This document shows, piece by piece, positions 20,901 to 31,996 of a DNA stretch of 64,000 bases. The stretch covers positions 3,286,001 to 3,350,000 of the forward strand of contig JAULSU010000001.1 of the NCBI GenBank assembly GCA_030512335.1, read 5' to 3'. The position numbers and the translations under genes were made by a program. This DNA is from Immersiella caudata (Eukaryota; Ascomycota; Sordariomycetes; Sordariales; Lasiosphaeriaceae). Below the pieces are notes generated by a model, which saw nothing but the letters and a program-made list of their open reading frames with translations, was not told the DNA's origin and did not search any database. Within the stretch, counting starts at the first letter, position 1; every line of letters starts with the position of its first letter.

Positions 20901-22643
20901 CTTCATACCATATACTGGGGTTCCGGCACATTAAAACTATGGTTTCGACGTCGGCACGGCGTTTAGGGGATGGTGTTTCGAACAACAAAATAGACACACG
21001 GCAGCTATCGTGAAACGCCCATTCAGGCGTCAACATGATCGGCCTTTCTCAGCGAGCATCTGCAGCGATTTCTGACACGACTTAATTTCGTCATAACAAA
21101 AACACACTTCGCATTTCTTTTGGTCTTGAAACATTTACAGGCGTTTATTCAACACGGAGTTATTTGGGATTTCATGTCTCTACGCTAAACATTTGCGATG
21201 ACCAAGTTTTCTTCCTATATCACGCTTGCCGCTTCGAGCAAAGCAACGCATTCTGGGAGGGGGGGGTCATTACATTTCGGCTTGATTTTTCATCATTTAT
21301 TGGTTCATGAAGGCTTTGGCGCTATTTGGAGTTTTGGTGGGTTCATCGGTCAGGGGGCAGAGAGGAAATACGGTTGGAAAAAACATCACCTGTAACTTAC
21401 ACTGTAAATTAATACAACCTCTAGTCGCAAGGAAGTGGTGGCGGCCAGTGCCACGGGCTCAACTGAAGCTTGACAACTCCTTACCAGCTCTTCTAGGTTG
21501 TTGAGGTCATGCCAGAGAATCCTACCGAATACGGAAAGTGGGTCTCGAAATGACAGGTCTTCAAGCGCCCGGAAGTTGCAAGGAAATCTGCAACCTGGAA
21601 CTAGGCCGGCAATGCAGGGACTGCTGCACGGCGGGCCGTGACGGCTATTCTTCTCCCGTCGCTTCTGATATATAATATTGCCCGCCACAGCGCGGCGCTT
21701 ATGACGTCGGCGGGGGTTATATCAAACGTGGGTTTGACGGGAGCTTACCGAGATCTTGCTCCCGAACCCCCTTTGTTCCCCACCTGGCAATATCAGCACA
21801 CGTGGACATTGCTGTTTTTATGTGTAGTGCCGATCCTACTTTCTCAGACAATGTGGCTTTGCTGTTGATCCTCTTGCATCGAGACGAGATAGCCCTGCAT
21901 CCATTCGTTTTAATCAATGTCATGGGAGCCTTGTCTTGCGGGCTATTTGGGCTTTGTGGGCTTTGTGTACCCGATAGGTACATACCGTAGGGTGGCCCGG
22001 ACTACTGGTGGATAGGATACAAGGACAGGGTTCCCGCAAATCCAGAGCGGTTATGGACCGCGAGCACTCAGAGGCTCTCTTCGTATCCCTTGAGCCGATG
22101 GATTCCGTCGTTGTGATCGAGACAGTTCATAGCTGCTGACTGATTAGTTGTTATTTTTCCTTCTTTTTTTTCACGATGCCGTGTGCCATTTGGCTCCATG
22201 GAACCTCGGTGATTCTGCCTGGTAAGGGGGAGGGATTTGGCTCTATGGATACCATTGAGCCAGCCACTAGAGGCGGGGTTCAATGGGTATAAGTTTGTGT
22301 GCTTTTTTTTTTTTTGGATAGAGAACGTGGCTGAGTTGGAAATACTCCAACAGCGTCGTCTAGGTAGCATCGGAAATTTTTCGAGATCCTACGATCTGGT
22401 GTCAGGAGCACGACATGACAACTTGGGAGCACGTCTTTTCTGAGACTTTGGTCACACAAATCTTGTCTATTCCCCATGGTATGTATGTATACCCTCGCTA
22501 CCCAACCCTAGGGGCGCCCGTGGCACCAAGAACCGCTATGAGATATCATCATGCCATATACGCCGTTGCACCTGCTCTGGATGCTCAATTCTACCCATAC
22601 CCAACCCAGTGATAGCCCTCTATTACTATGACGCTTTTAGCCC
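20901..22643. other. Intergenic region between convergent genes, 1.7 kb
   Basis: 3' flanks of the DUF1765 gene (+) and the cystathionine lyase gene (-). AT-richer than the genes, with short T and A runs around 22155 and 22302. Small frames only; nothing recognisable. Confidence 0.45.
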
Positions 22644-23912
22644 TCAATTCCCATTTGTAACCCCATTAGTTCCGTTCGTGCCATTTCCCAGCTTCTCAGC
22701 CTCCGCAACCGCCAACACCAACGCCTGCAGAACGTCATTCTTAAGATCCTCAGCATCCTCGACACCGCAGCTGATGCGAACCAGGTCATCAAACACGCCG
22801 ACAGCCTCGCGCTGATCCTTAGGGATACCGGCGTGTGTCATGCTGCTGGGGACCTCAACTAGGCTCTCCACGCCGCCAAGAGACTCGGCGAGGGTGAAGA
22901 TCTTTGTCAGCTGGCAGAAACGCTCGGCAGCGGCATGGCCGCCGCGGATGCGGAAGGAAAGCATGCCTCCTCCCATGCCATTCCGATGTTGCTTCAGGGC
23001 GATGGCGCGGTGGGGGTGCGAGTCGAGTCCGGGGTAGTTGACGGCGATAACGTGCGGGCTGGCCTCGAGGGCTTGGGCAACAGCTGTTGCGTTGACAGTA
23101 GCCTCGCGGGCACGAAGGTGGAGCGTCTTAGCACCACGGTGGGCGAGCCACGAGTCAAAGGCGGAGGGAATGGCGCCGATAGCGTTCTGCAGGAACGAGA
23201 GGCGCTTATGCAGGTCGTCACTGTTGAAAGCTGCAACACCCATCACGACATCGCTGTGGCCGTTGATGTACTTGGTGACGCTGTGCACGACAATGTCGGC
23301 ACCGTAATCAAGCGGATTCTGAACGTAGGGGCTCAAGAAGGTGTTGTCGACAACAACGAGGATACCGTGCTCGTGGGCGGCGGTAGCAACGGCACGAATG
23401 TCAACGAGACGCAGGGTGGGGTTGCTGGGCGTCTCAATCCACACCAGCTTTGTGGCCTCTGTGATGTGCTCGCGGATGTCAACCTCGATCTCGGGCGTGA
23501 ATGTGACCTTGACGCCGTGCGCCTTCGCGACCTGGGTGAAGTATCGGTGAGTGCCGCCGTAAACGTCCGAAACCGAGATGACGTGCGATCCTGCGGCGAG
23601 GGATTGCAAAATGTTGGCGGTCGTTGCGCTCCCCGAAGAGAAAGCGAGGGCGTACTTGGCGTGCTCGAGGGCTGCCACCATAGCCTCGAAGTTGGCGCGG
23701 TTAGGGTTGCTGCTTCGGCTGTACTCGAACTCGCCAACCGGGCGGCCGACGGCCGTCTGCTCGAATGTCGTCGATAGCGAGATGGCCTCGATCACGGCGC
23801 CCGTTGAGGGGTCGTGCGGGGACCCCGCATGGACGGCCAGGGTGCCGAAGCCATGGACCGGTGACGGTGCGCGCGGAGGCGTCGTGATCGGGTGGTCGCT
23901 GGGAGCCGTCAT
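22644..23912 (-). CDS. Cystathionine gamma-lyase (PLP enzyme of reverse transsulfuration)
   Basis: Cleaves L-cystathionine to L-cysteine, 2-oxobutanoate and ammonia; cytosolic, orthologue of yeast Cys3 and Aspergillus mecB. One intron-less frame of 422 residues from the ATG at 23912. An in-frame upstream ATG at 23984 would add 24 residues lacking homology, so I prefer the shorter start. Landmarks of the Cys/Met-metabolism PLP family: ISLSTTFEQ, EYSRSSNPNR, FSSGSATTANIL, SVSDVYGGTHRYF, WIETPSNPTL, VVDNTFLSPY, PLP-binding Lys214 in HSVTKYINGHSDVV, and TLAESLGGVESLVEVPSSMTH near the C-terminus. The last ~15 residues are an Asn/Gly/Thr tail (GTNGTNGVTNGN) absent from the yeast enzyme. It converges on the DUF1765 gene. 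No sulfur-regulator site was identified upstream. Confidence 0.97.
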   Translation of the reverse strand: MTAPSDHPITTPPRAPSPVHGFGTLAVHAGSPHDPSTGAVIEAISLSTTFEQTAVGRPVGEFEYSRSSNPNRANFEAMVAALEHAKYALAFSSGSATTANILQSLAAGSHVISVSDVYGGTHRYFTQVAKAHGVKVTFTPEIEVDIREHITEATKLVWIETPSNPTLRLVDIRAVATAAHEHGILVVVDNTFLSPYVQNPLDYGADIVVHSVTKYINGHSDVVMGVAAFNSDDLHKRLSFLQNAIGAIPSAFDSWLAHRGAKTLHLRAREATVNATAVAQALEASPHVIAVNYPGLDSHPHRAIALKQHRNGMGGGMLSFRIRGGHAAAERFCQLTKIFTLAESLGGVESLVEVPSSMTHAGIPKDQREAVGVFDDLVRISCGVEDAEDLKNDVLQALVLAVAEAEKLGNGTNGTNGVTNGN

Positions 23913-25788
23913 GGCTCGTCGATCGGCAGAGGCGCGGGGCGGGCAGGCAATTGGCTGGATGTTGTCGTCGGGCTGGTCACGCAAGATGCCAATGCAGATG
24001 GGAATGCTGGCGTTGCTTCTTCTGGCGACGTGGGGGTCTTAAAGACACTGCGATTTAGCACGATGGGAAAAAAATTGTCAACCGTTGGTGGGGTGTTCGT
24101 CTCCCTGAAAGTGGCCCTCGGGTGGAATTGCGTGATCGCTTCCGACAATGGTGTGCAATTTCCTTTTTCTCGGGTCACTTTCGACCCTGTTTTAAATAAG
24201 TGTGTGGTGGCTGCCGACTCAGCACAAATACCGAAGCCGCTCCGCTTTTCGAATCGAATTATTAAAGGTATCCTTCGCCTGGCATCGATGCCGCGACTTG
24301 ATTGCTCAGCAGGCCGGGAGTCTGTCGGAAGACCGATGATGGGAGGCTTGGAATCAAATCGGATGCAGGGCTCAGACGGGACGTTGGAGTTGCTGTTACC
24401 TTATTCCGACGGATTCCAACTGGACAGCTACACGTCTTCTCCCGAAGGATGTGACCGAGGCGACAGGCTGACGGAATCCGGTGCCTCTGCAACAAAGAAG
24501 TGGGAGCCATTCTGCATCCACGTCGCATGGCAGGGAGAGGGCGCTTGGATCTGCGCGGCAAATGTCTTTTGCGCAATGATGCACTCCAGCCTCCCTTCAA
24601 ACCCTCTTCACGGCACCAGGAGCCCGGATACTGGCGGCACAATGGAGTTTCCTCAACCCCGACTTTGCATAGCAGCTCAAGTGGGAACAACTGTCACCGC
24701 CCGTATCGACTACCCCAACAGGAATCGGAAGCGGGTGTGGGGTTTTAGTTGGGCTGGGGAACGGTGTGCTCTACCCAGTCACTGCAAGAACGGATTATCT
24801 TGGGATCGGGCTAGGATAACGCAAGTCTCGCGCCGCCAACTGTCGACGGCGCGGTGCTTGGAGCGACACAATGCAGACTACGCGAGCGGAAGAGGTACTG
24901 TCCCAAGTATCCATCCCTAGCGCCCTCAACGGCTAGCAAATTGTTGCGCGCCTCACTTCCGAGGCAACCTCAGCATCGCCGAATGCCGGATCTTCGGCCC
25001 GGTGATCAAGCCAGTCGAGCTTCAGTCTCCAGGTCGCCACAGAGAGTTGTAGAGCTAATGAAGGTGATAGCCAGGGCAGCGCTCCTGACCCAGTGTCCTT
25101 TGCTGTGGTTCGGAGCACGTGTTTTTCGTCGCGCACTGCTCTTTTCTGGGATGTTTGGAGACGCCATGCCGCTAAGGTTCTTGGGCTTGGTTCCCCGCCA
25201 TTCTCGATTCCGCAGGTCCTGAATGTCAGCTGTCGTCTGACTTGCATCGGGACAACAGCGACTGCCGTGCTCAGGAACGCCAGGAACATACTTTGCAGGT
25301 AGGGTAACAACCTGTTAGCAGCCAGGTAGTAAAACGGCTTGCTGCACTAGCATTACTGTGTCTTTGAAAGTGGCATCCAGACCCCTGCTTTGCAACCCTG
25401 GAAATACCCCGCTCTCTCCGATCTGGGCCACATGCAATTGGTTCCCTGGGCGGAGGTTGACGACGGGGGTTCCATCATCGCAAAACAGAGGCAGACAGGT
25501 TTGCGGGAACACGCATTACACCGAATCCCCGTCAGCCCAGGCGATGTCTATACACCGTTCCACTAGGTAATGGCCGCCTTCTCTCGCTGTAACACTCCCA
25601 CCGAACACGCCTGCACCTGACCACGCGAACAAGTGACACCACCCAGTCTGTTCCCCTTTGAGGTGGCTATGGAAGCCGAGGGCCTAGTAAAACACGGCCC
25701 GAGCCAGCGACGTCACAGAGCAGCCGCGACGCGAGGGTAGGTATCGGTAGGAAACCGGGAGAGGGAGCGGAAGAGCGGGACCAGGATC
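23913..25788. other. Intergenic region between divergent genes, 1.9 kb
   Basis: Promoters of cystathionine gamma-lyase (-) and of the Zn2Cys6 factor (+). A 342-codon plus-strand frame (23892-24920) starts antisense to the 5' end of the lyase gene. Its translation has no recognisable domain and I regard it as chance. Confidence 0.4.
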
Positions 25789-27415
25789 ATGCCGCCGCGT
25801 CGCTCCCATAAGAAGTCGAGGGCCGGCTGCCGGCGATGCAAGTCGCGCAAGATCAAGGTAGGTTGGCTGTGCCCCTTTCCTGTTGCCTGGCGCATTCGGG
25901 TCCCCGTCGCCGACGGATGCCAACTGACTGTGACAGTGTGACGAGATTCACCCGAGGTGTGGGAATTGCGTCAAACACGGTGTCGCCTGCGACTTCCAGC
26001 ATCCCGAGATTCTGGCCGAGCAGCAATCGGCAGCTTCGGCCGGGTCGCCGTCCACGCCGGCCAGCTCCATCGACTTCCGCTCGCCCATTGCCCGCCCCGA
26101 CGTTCCGGCTTTTGCCTCGCCTGCCCCTCTATACCGGCCCCCGCCCACCCCGAGCCTGTCGTCAACCACACCTGCCGGCCACCGCCTCCTGGAGCTGAAG
26201 CTCATGCACCACTATACCGCTTTGACTTGCAAGACATTCACGTTTACCGCCCCTGTTACCGAAGACATATGGAAGATCACAGTGCCCAACCTTGCCTTTG
26301 CTGGCTCTCAACATCTGGCCGATGCCATTCTCGCGGTCGCTGCCCTCCATCTCCGCAGCCTTACACCAAACGATAAAGAACTCATCCGCGCCTCGCATGC
26401 TTATATGGCCGCATCGCTAGCCGAGTACAGCGCGACACTCACAAGAGGCATTGATAACTCCAATGCCGAGACCCTCTTTTTGACTGCTGCCCTGATCGCC
26501 TTCCAGTCCACTGCAACTCGCGTTTTCATGAAAGATGAGTTGAGTCTCGGAGGCGGCGCTGGCAGTCAGCCGGGTGAGCCGATCAAGGACCGGAACAAAG
26601 CTGCTGGTTGCTACGTAATTCCATTTTCATGGTTTCATTCCTTCCAGGGTGTCAAGGCCATCACCGCAGCATCCTGGCAGTACCTCAGGGCCAGCCCCGT
26701 GGTAACACAGGTCATCAACTCGCAGGCTGTCCTCCAACTCGACTTTACAAGCGGTCCCGAGACCTTCTTTGGCCACCTCCTTGACAGTCTGGAAGACGAA
26801 CTCGCAGCCATGAAGGCGCCGCAGAATGGGAGCGATATACCCCCTGCTAGACCCTCTTCGGCCTCTTCACAGCAGCAGAATCGGCACGATATCGGCAACG
26901 AAGAACTCATCGCCGCAACGCGCCAAGCCTATCAGCACGCTGTTGCCGTGCTCAACTGGGCACACAAAATTCCGCACAAAGGCGCACCGCTTGCCTTTCC
27001 CGCCACCGTCTCGCGACGATACATAGAGCTTCTCGAGGAGCGGCGGCCCCGCGCTCTCGCCATCCTAGCCTGTTTCTTCGCCCTCCTCAAGTCGATGGAT
27101 TCCGTGTGGTGGCTCCAAGGCATGGCGCGCCGCGAAGTGCTCGGCGTAGTCAGCCTTTTCAACAGCGACTTCTTTGGCCCCGACGCGTATCGCGAATGGT
27201 GGCCTCATCTCGAGTGGGCGATGCGTATTGCATTATACGAGCACGAAGGAGCTGCCCGGGGCGAGCCTATCCCAGTAGATGTATGGGGTGCTGACTGGTT
27301 CGCCGAGGAGCGGGCACTGGACGGCCAACAGGGTAATGACAACTACTTTCGACATATCGAGATGTTTAGCCAGATTATGAGCCCCGACAACAGTGTACCT
27401 CCTGTCCCGCAATGA
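25789..27415 (+). CDS. Zn2Cys6 fungal-type transcription factor, UPC2-like
   Basis: Nuclear DNA-binding regulator. Exons are 25789-25857 and 25937-27415, giving 515 residues. The binuclear zinc cluster is at the extreme N-terminus: Cys14, 17, 24, 31, 34 and 41 in the C-x2-C-x6-C-x6-C-x2-C-x6-C spacing. The single 79-nt intron falls exactly between RKIK and CDEIHPRC, a common position in this family. After a Pro/Ser-rich linker, the body (LLELKLMHHYTALTCKTF, WKITVPNLAFAGSQHLADAILAVAALHL, SWFHSFQGVKAI, YIELLEERRPRALAILACFFALLK) has the organisation of the sterol-uptake-control (UPC2/ECM22) regulators of moulds. A Gly/Ser insertion (residues ~205-235) interrupts the otherwise conserved stretch before SWFHSFQG; no intron consensus is evident there, so I treat it as coding. 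Targets are unknown. Confidence 0.9.
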
Positions 27416-27897
27416 TTGGAGCATAATTATATAGGAGGATGGCGAGCAGCATAACGGAACCGGAGATGGAGCGGGTTCGACTATCACATACATAGGGAAG
27501 CATATATGGGAGACGGATACTAGGGCTCTTAACGAGGGGTAAAGGAGGTGCCATTCCGGGCATAAGTAACAACAGCAAATGGGCTGAAGGGGGGCGCAAC
27601 GGACTTGAAGGGCCTGAGCCAGCTAATGGCAGTTTACCTTGGTGTAATAGGTCTTGTGTTTTTACGTCAGGTTGATGGATATCTATCAACCACCATTGAA
27701 ATCGATCACACTTAAAGTAATCCATCACAACTGCCTCTCCGTTTCGTTTCAGTCACTGATTCGCAAATCAAGAGGTATATGCTTTTTCATGACCAAAATA
27801 GACGCCATCTTCCGAATTCCCCCTTTCTCGATAAAATGCCAATACCCCCAAGACGCCTAAACAAGCAATGATGCTAAAAACCTAATGCTTATTAGAA
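27416..27897. other. Convergent 3' region between the Zn2Cys6 gene and RPF2
   Basis: About 480 bases of AT-richer sequence carrying both 3' ends. No coding or RNA feature seen. Confidence 0.5.
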
Positions 27898-29070
27898 CTA
27901 AAGCTTGGTTTTCCTCTTCCGTTTCGGTTCCTCCTGCGCAAAATCACCACCCTCATCGTCGTCATCGTCTTCCAAAAGATGAGGGTCCCTCTCCCGCTTG
28001 AGACCCTTCATCTTGCGCGTCTGCAGCTCCGACAGGTCGAGCTTGCCCGTGTGAATGCGGCCGATCTTGTCACCCATGATATCCGTCGAGATGTTCTTCT
28101 TGGTGCGCTCCTCGTTAGTCTTGGGCTTGCGCAGGGCTTCCTTGAGCATTGCCTCGTCAGGTTCCTGGACGCGGCCGAGACGGAAGTCCATGCGGGGACC
28201 GTGCTCTTCGAGCTCTACGCGCGGGAGGCGCTGCCCGGAGCGCTTGGTGCGGATGAGGTAGACGCGGAGGTGCAGGGCGGGCTTGTTGGAGGGGTCATTG
28301 GGATCGGTGCTGGCGTTGTTGGGCTCGTCGGCGGTGACAACCACGACGTGTTGGAGGCCTTCTACGTCAATCTTGTCGGTGGTTTCGCCGCGGAAGAAGT
28401 CAATGAGCATGGATTTGGCCATGGTGAAGGGGGTAGGGACAGTACTTTCGCTATTAGAGAGTGAAGGTTAGTAAGTGTTAACGCGGTAGTGGATTCGAAA
28501 GGGGGGTTCGTACAATGCGGTACCGGCGAACACCATCAGAGGGCGGGTTCCAACGGGGACCTTCTTGCCCTTGAACTGGCTGATGCTTCGGAAGGACCCA
28601 GTGTCGAGGTAGAACTCGAGCATGTCGAGCATCTTGTAGTCAAAGGTGCGGGCGAACGTGATGGTGCTCGGACGCTTCTTATTGCTGCTGGCGAAGAGGA
28701 TGAGACTGCAGTCGTTCTTTTCGGAGAAGAAAGTAAGGGAGCTGGCATCCTCGAAGGGGTGGATAGGGTTCTTCTTGTGGAAGCGCTTGGCATTGGTTTG
28801 CCTCATGGCGTAGAGATCGGCCAGGGCATCTTGGGTCTGGCAGGAACCCGTCAGTCCACGGAGGGAATAGGGGAAGTGTCAATGGGCGACATACGACTTG
28901 GCTACATGTCGTCCCCCGCAGAAAGAGAGCTGTCTTGGGGTTTTCGACAATCTTCGGCGCCCGCTTTTCGAGCGCGCGCTTGGAGCGTGCTGTCCGGGGT
29001 TTTCTGAAAATTGACGGTAAGCAATTTCGCCTTATCTAGATATATTGGAGTCTTACACTTGACGCAACAT
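27898..29070 (-). CDS. RPF2: Ribosome biogenesis protein Rpf2 (Brix domain)
   Basis: Nucleolar factor that, with Rrs1, brings 5S RNP to the pre-60S ribosome. Minus-strand exons are 29070-29057, 29003-28895, 28836-28514 and 28450-27898, giving 332 residues (yeast Rpf2 is ~344). The first coding exon is only 14 nt; the model is supported because it yields the family start MLRQVKPRTARSKRALEKR. Later joins restore SQVTQDALADLYAM and VFAGTAFESTVPTPF. The Brix signatures include RFHKKNPIHPFEDASSLTFF, SNKKRPSTITFARTFDYKML and LDFFRGE-like IDFFRGET. The C-terminal ~40 residues are acidic then basic (LEDDDDDEGG, KRKRKTKL), typical of nucleolar proteins. It lies head to head with the MYND gene across 1.1 kb. 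Confidence 0.95.
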
Positions 29071-30170
29071 CTTGCGAATTGATCTGGCAGACAGGGATAC
29101 TCGGACAGGTTCAACTTTACCGGTGAGCCTGGCGCAAATGTTCGAAAAAGAAAATCGAGATGGACCTTATCGCGATAAGTCGAATGTGTGGGGCTGTCTT
29201 GGCTGTGCCGGACAGTGGGGCGCAGAAACAGACCAGTCAGTCGACACCTGCGTACCCTGTAACCAGATACAGGTTTTCAAACCACACGATTTTCGGTTCA
29301 ACAGTGCCAGAGAGCTCTCAAAAATAACATCGTTCAATTTCACGACATTTTTCAGCACCAATGCCTAGTCAGAAAGTCGAAGACCCCGTTTGGATGCATG
29401 TCTCAGAGTTGATATGCTCTATTTCGTCTGCCCCCGTTTACGCCCAGCGCCAACACCAAACAACAGATTCTGGGAGCAACATGCATGTGTCCAACCTTAG
29501 GACCACCTGCCTAGCTTACCAATGCCAGATGCGCATATCCGCAAATGACTCAGCTACCTTGGGTAACTCGGGTGCCCGCTTTGAATTTCCCATCCAAGTA
29601 ATCGACTGTCTCAGGACCATAACTGGACACAGAGAGTGTGGGCGGTGTGCCTGGGTGTTGAGACCACGCCTGCGAACTTTCGAGCAGTTTATAGATACCG
29701 CATCGCAATGAAACCTGTTAGCGCTGCAACAGTAAATAATCAGCTACACATGTTAGTTTGAATTGAAACATTTGACATGTCTGAAGACAATACCAAGATT
29801 CAAGACTGGAGCGTCCCGTCTTTGAGCAAGTGCTGAGCTCAGATCCTGCTCGCCCATTCCACTTCGGACGCATTTTCACTGTTTGCGTGTCACCAAAGAG
29901 TTCTGTTAAATAAATCAGAGTTTTCTCTCTTTGGTCCAATGCCTGGCGTTTGATCCTCCCTGGTCACCTGAGATGGAATTGCCTAGCTCGGCCGTTTCTT
30001 CGTTTGATTTCGGCGTTTGATTCTGCTTTTAAACCCACCACCCCACCGCAACCACTTGCTTCCGCGCTGTCTTTCCCTCTACCTCAATTTCCGTTGCCCA
30101 CCAACGTTGCCCGCCATCGGCCTCAACCAGAAAGTTGTCGCACCAAGTTAAACACGCCGCGTGCCTGAGA
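29071..30170. other. Divergent promoter region, RPF2 / MYND gene
   Basis: 1.1 kb between two start codons. Short frames only. The 200 bases before 30171 are C/T-rich. TGTCTCAGGA at 29607-29616 matches the stem arm of the family A introns, but nothing around it does. Confidence 0.45.
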
Positions 30171-31695
30171 ATGGACCCTTCTGCCTCTGCTCTAGGGATG
30201 CCCATCAATCCCCCCTCGGACAGCTCCTCCGATGAGGTGTGCGTTACCACCTCTGAACCCTCCACCGACTCGAGCGAGGGCCAGAGCAACCCGTCCCTTG
30301 CACCTCTCAAGATCTCGGACGAGCAGATGGTGGAAATATGGGCCCAGTTGGATGTGTATACCACTACCATCGTTGGCACCGACGAAGTCAGGCACCACCT
30401 GAAGAGAGCGATTGACGACATTCTGGGTAAGCTTGTGGAATTTCGTAAAGCATTTGTTACCCCCAAACTGACCACGTCTTCTGCTGACAGCACACGACAT
30501 GAACTCGACCGAGGAATCTCTGGACGCTCAGCCCAGCACCAACACGTCTAGTGGTCACCAGTTCCCAGTGATGACCGACCTGGCCAAGATGCTGGCAAAG
30601 ATCAAAGCGAACTCTGAATTTGCTACCGTCATGAATCTCACGAGAAAAACCATCGCACAGGATAATGTCACCGACGCGCATTGCCTCTGCACCATGTGTC
30701 TCGAGCCGGGAGGCAGTTTCTGCGGCGGGTGCCAACAAGCCCGATACAGCTCAATGAAATGCCAGCGGGCGGACTGGTCTATTCACAAGACGCTGTGCAA
30801 GGCTTTCAAAGCGACTGAAGAGCCGCGCCCCAGCCCATCCCACCGCCGCGCTCTCTACCTGTCGTTCGAAACCAACAAGATGGATCTCATCTGGGTTGAC
30901 TGCCATGAGCCCTCTGGGGGACTGGAGATGGTCGACACACTCGAGCCGGTCAAGCGCAAGAGCGTTCAACACGACGACTTGGCCAGGTTTACCAGGATAA
31001 CCAAGATTACTTGCGACGACGAGCTCCCACGATACACTTTTATGGGTCTCACACCCGCTTTGGCCCGCCGTCGGATTCCTCACGCCGTAGTTGGCTACCA
31101 TTTCTGTCCCGAGGACTCAAAGGAGCTGATTCATCCTGCGCTGCTCAACCAGACCGTCAACGGACTTGCAACCCCTGGATATCTGAGGTAAGCCTTTCAT
31201 GTTGCTATTCCAAGGAATGACGCTAGTGTTAACATTGATACCCCTACAGTCTCTGGATGGGGCCGATCGTGGTCTTCGCTTGTGATCCCGGAACTGGTGA
31301 AACGGGCCCCTACAAAGGTGTCAAGGATGTGACTCCACGCGATGTCCGTCATACTGTTGACTTTTTCACCATTTCGTACGTACTGGTTCTGAATATCTGC
31401 CAGCTCGTTGACTGACACCGTTCTCAAAAGGCACCACAACCCCTGCATCCCTGACCCTGGCCGCTATCTTGCCGCTGTCCACCTTGGGGAGGAAGACTTT
31501 GACAAACCAGTCAATAGCAAAGGGAACGACATTGCCGTCAGCGCCGCAAACGGCAACTCGGACACTGCGGAGCCTTCCCACACATCTAAGCCGAAGAAGA
31601 AGAAGGAGAAGGAGAAGAAGAAGAAGAAGAAGAAGAAGAAGAAGAAGAAGAAGAAAAGAAAAAGTGAGAAGCAGGGACCTTGCGATGTTTGGTAG
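30171..31695 (+). CDS. MYND-type zinc-finger protein with C-terminal poly-lysine tail
   Basis: Exons are 30171-30426, 30491-31187, 31250-31375 and 31431-31695, giving 447 residues. The N-terminal ~120 residues are Ser/Asp-rich. A MYND finger, a protein-interaction module, spans residues ~152-188: Cys152 and 155, Cys163 and 166, then Y-S-S-x2-C176-Q, His184 and Cys188. The canonical motif is Y-C-S, so the fifth zinc ligand is replaced by Ser172. The middle region (VVGYHFCPEDSKELIHPALLN, LWMGPIVVFACDPGTG, HHNPCIPDPGRYL) resembles fungal MYND proteins of unknown function. The C-terminal tail is encoded by an AAG microsatellite giving a run of Lys with a few Glu, and may act as a nuclear or nucleolar signal; its length is probably variable. 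No SET domain is visible, so I do not call it a methyltransferase. Confidence 0.85.
31588..31664 (+). repeat. AAG trinucleotide microsatellite, coding for poly-Lys
   Basis: About 25 AAG codons with four GAG interruptions near the 5' end and an A-rich 3' edge, in frame with the last exon of the MYND gene. Strand-slippage sequence, prone to length change. Confidence 0.95.
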
Positions 31696-31996
31696 GGTCC
31701 GGGTGCCTTTGGACCCAAGACCTACTTTGATATGCGTAGGCTGGGATTTGATACCAAGGGGCAGGATGGCTGTAATTATGTTGATTAGGTAGCAACTTAC
31801 TTTGAGATTTCTTCTGGGAGGAAAACTTCTCATTCTGAGAACCAGCCTGGAAGGCAATATGAATGTCAAAAAAAAACAACTTTTGATTCCTACCAACGCC
31901 GTCCGCAGTGCTACGTGTACCTATAATGAGAACAAAGCATCCAAGCTCGCCATGCCATCTAACCAAATCCAATCCAAAGGTCAAACATCCAGCAGC
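31696..31996. other. Convergent 3' region, MYND gene / nitrate transporter
   Basis: About 300 bases containing both 3' ends, with an A-run near 31870. No other feature. Confidence 0.5.

Noticed and set aside
22935..23777. 280-codon plus-strand open frame
   Set aside because: Antisense shadow of the lyase gene.
23892..24920. 342-codon plus-strand open frame
   Set aside because: Begins antisense to the 5' end of cystathionine gamma-lyase and runs through its promoter; no domain, signal or splice logic. Chance is the simplest reading, although its length is notable.
29607..29616. TGTCTCAGGA, identical to the family A stem arm, between RPF2 and the MYND gene
   Set aside because: Surrounding bases do not match the element; a 10-base match is expected by chance in a window of this size at modest odds.
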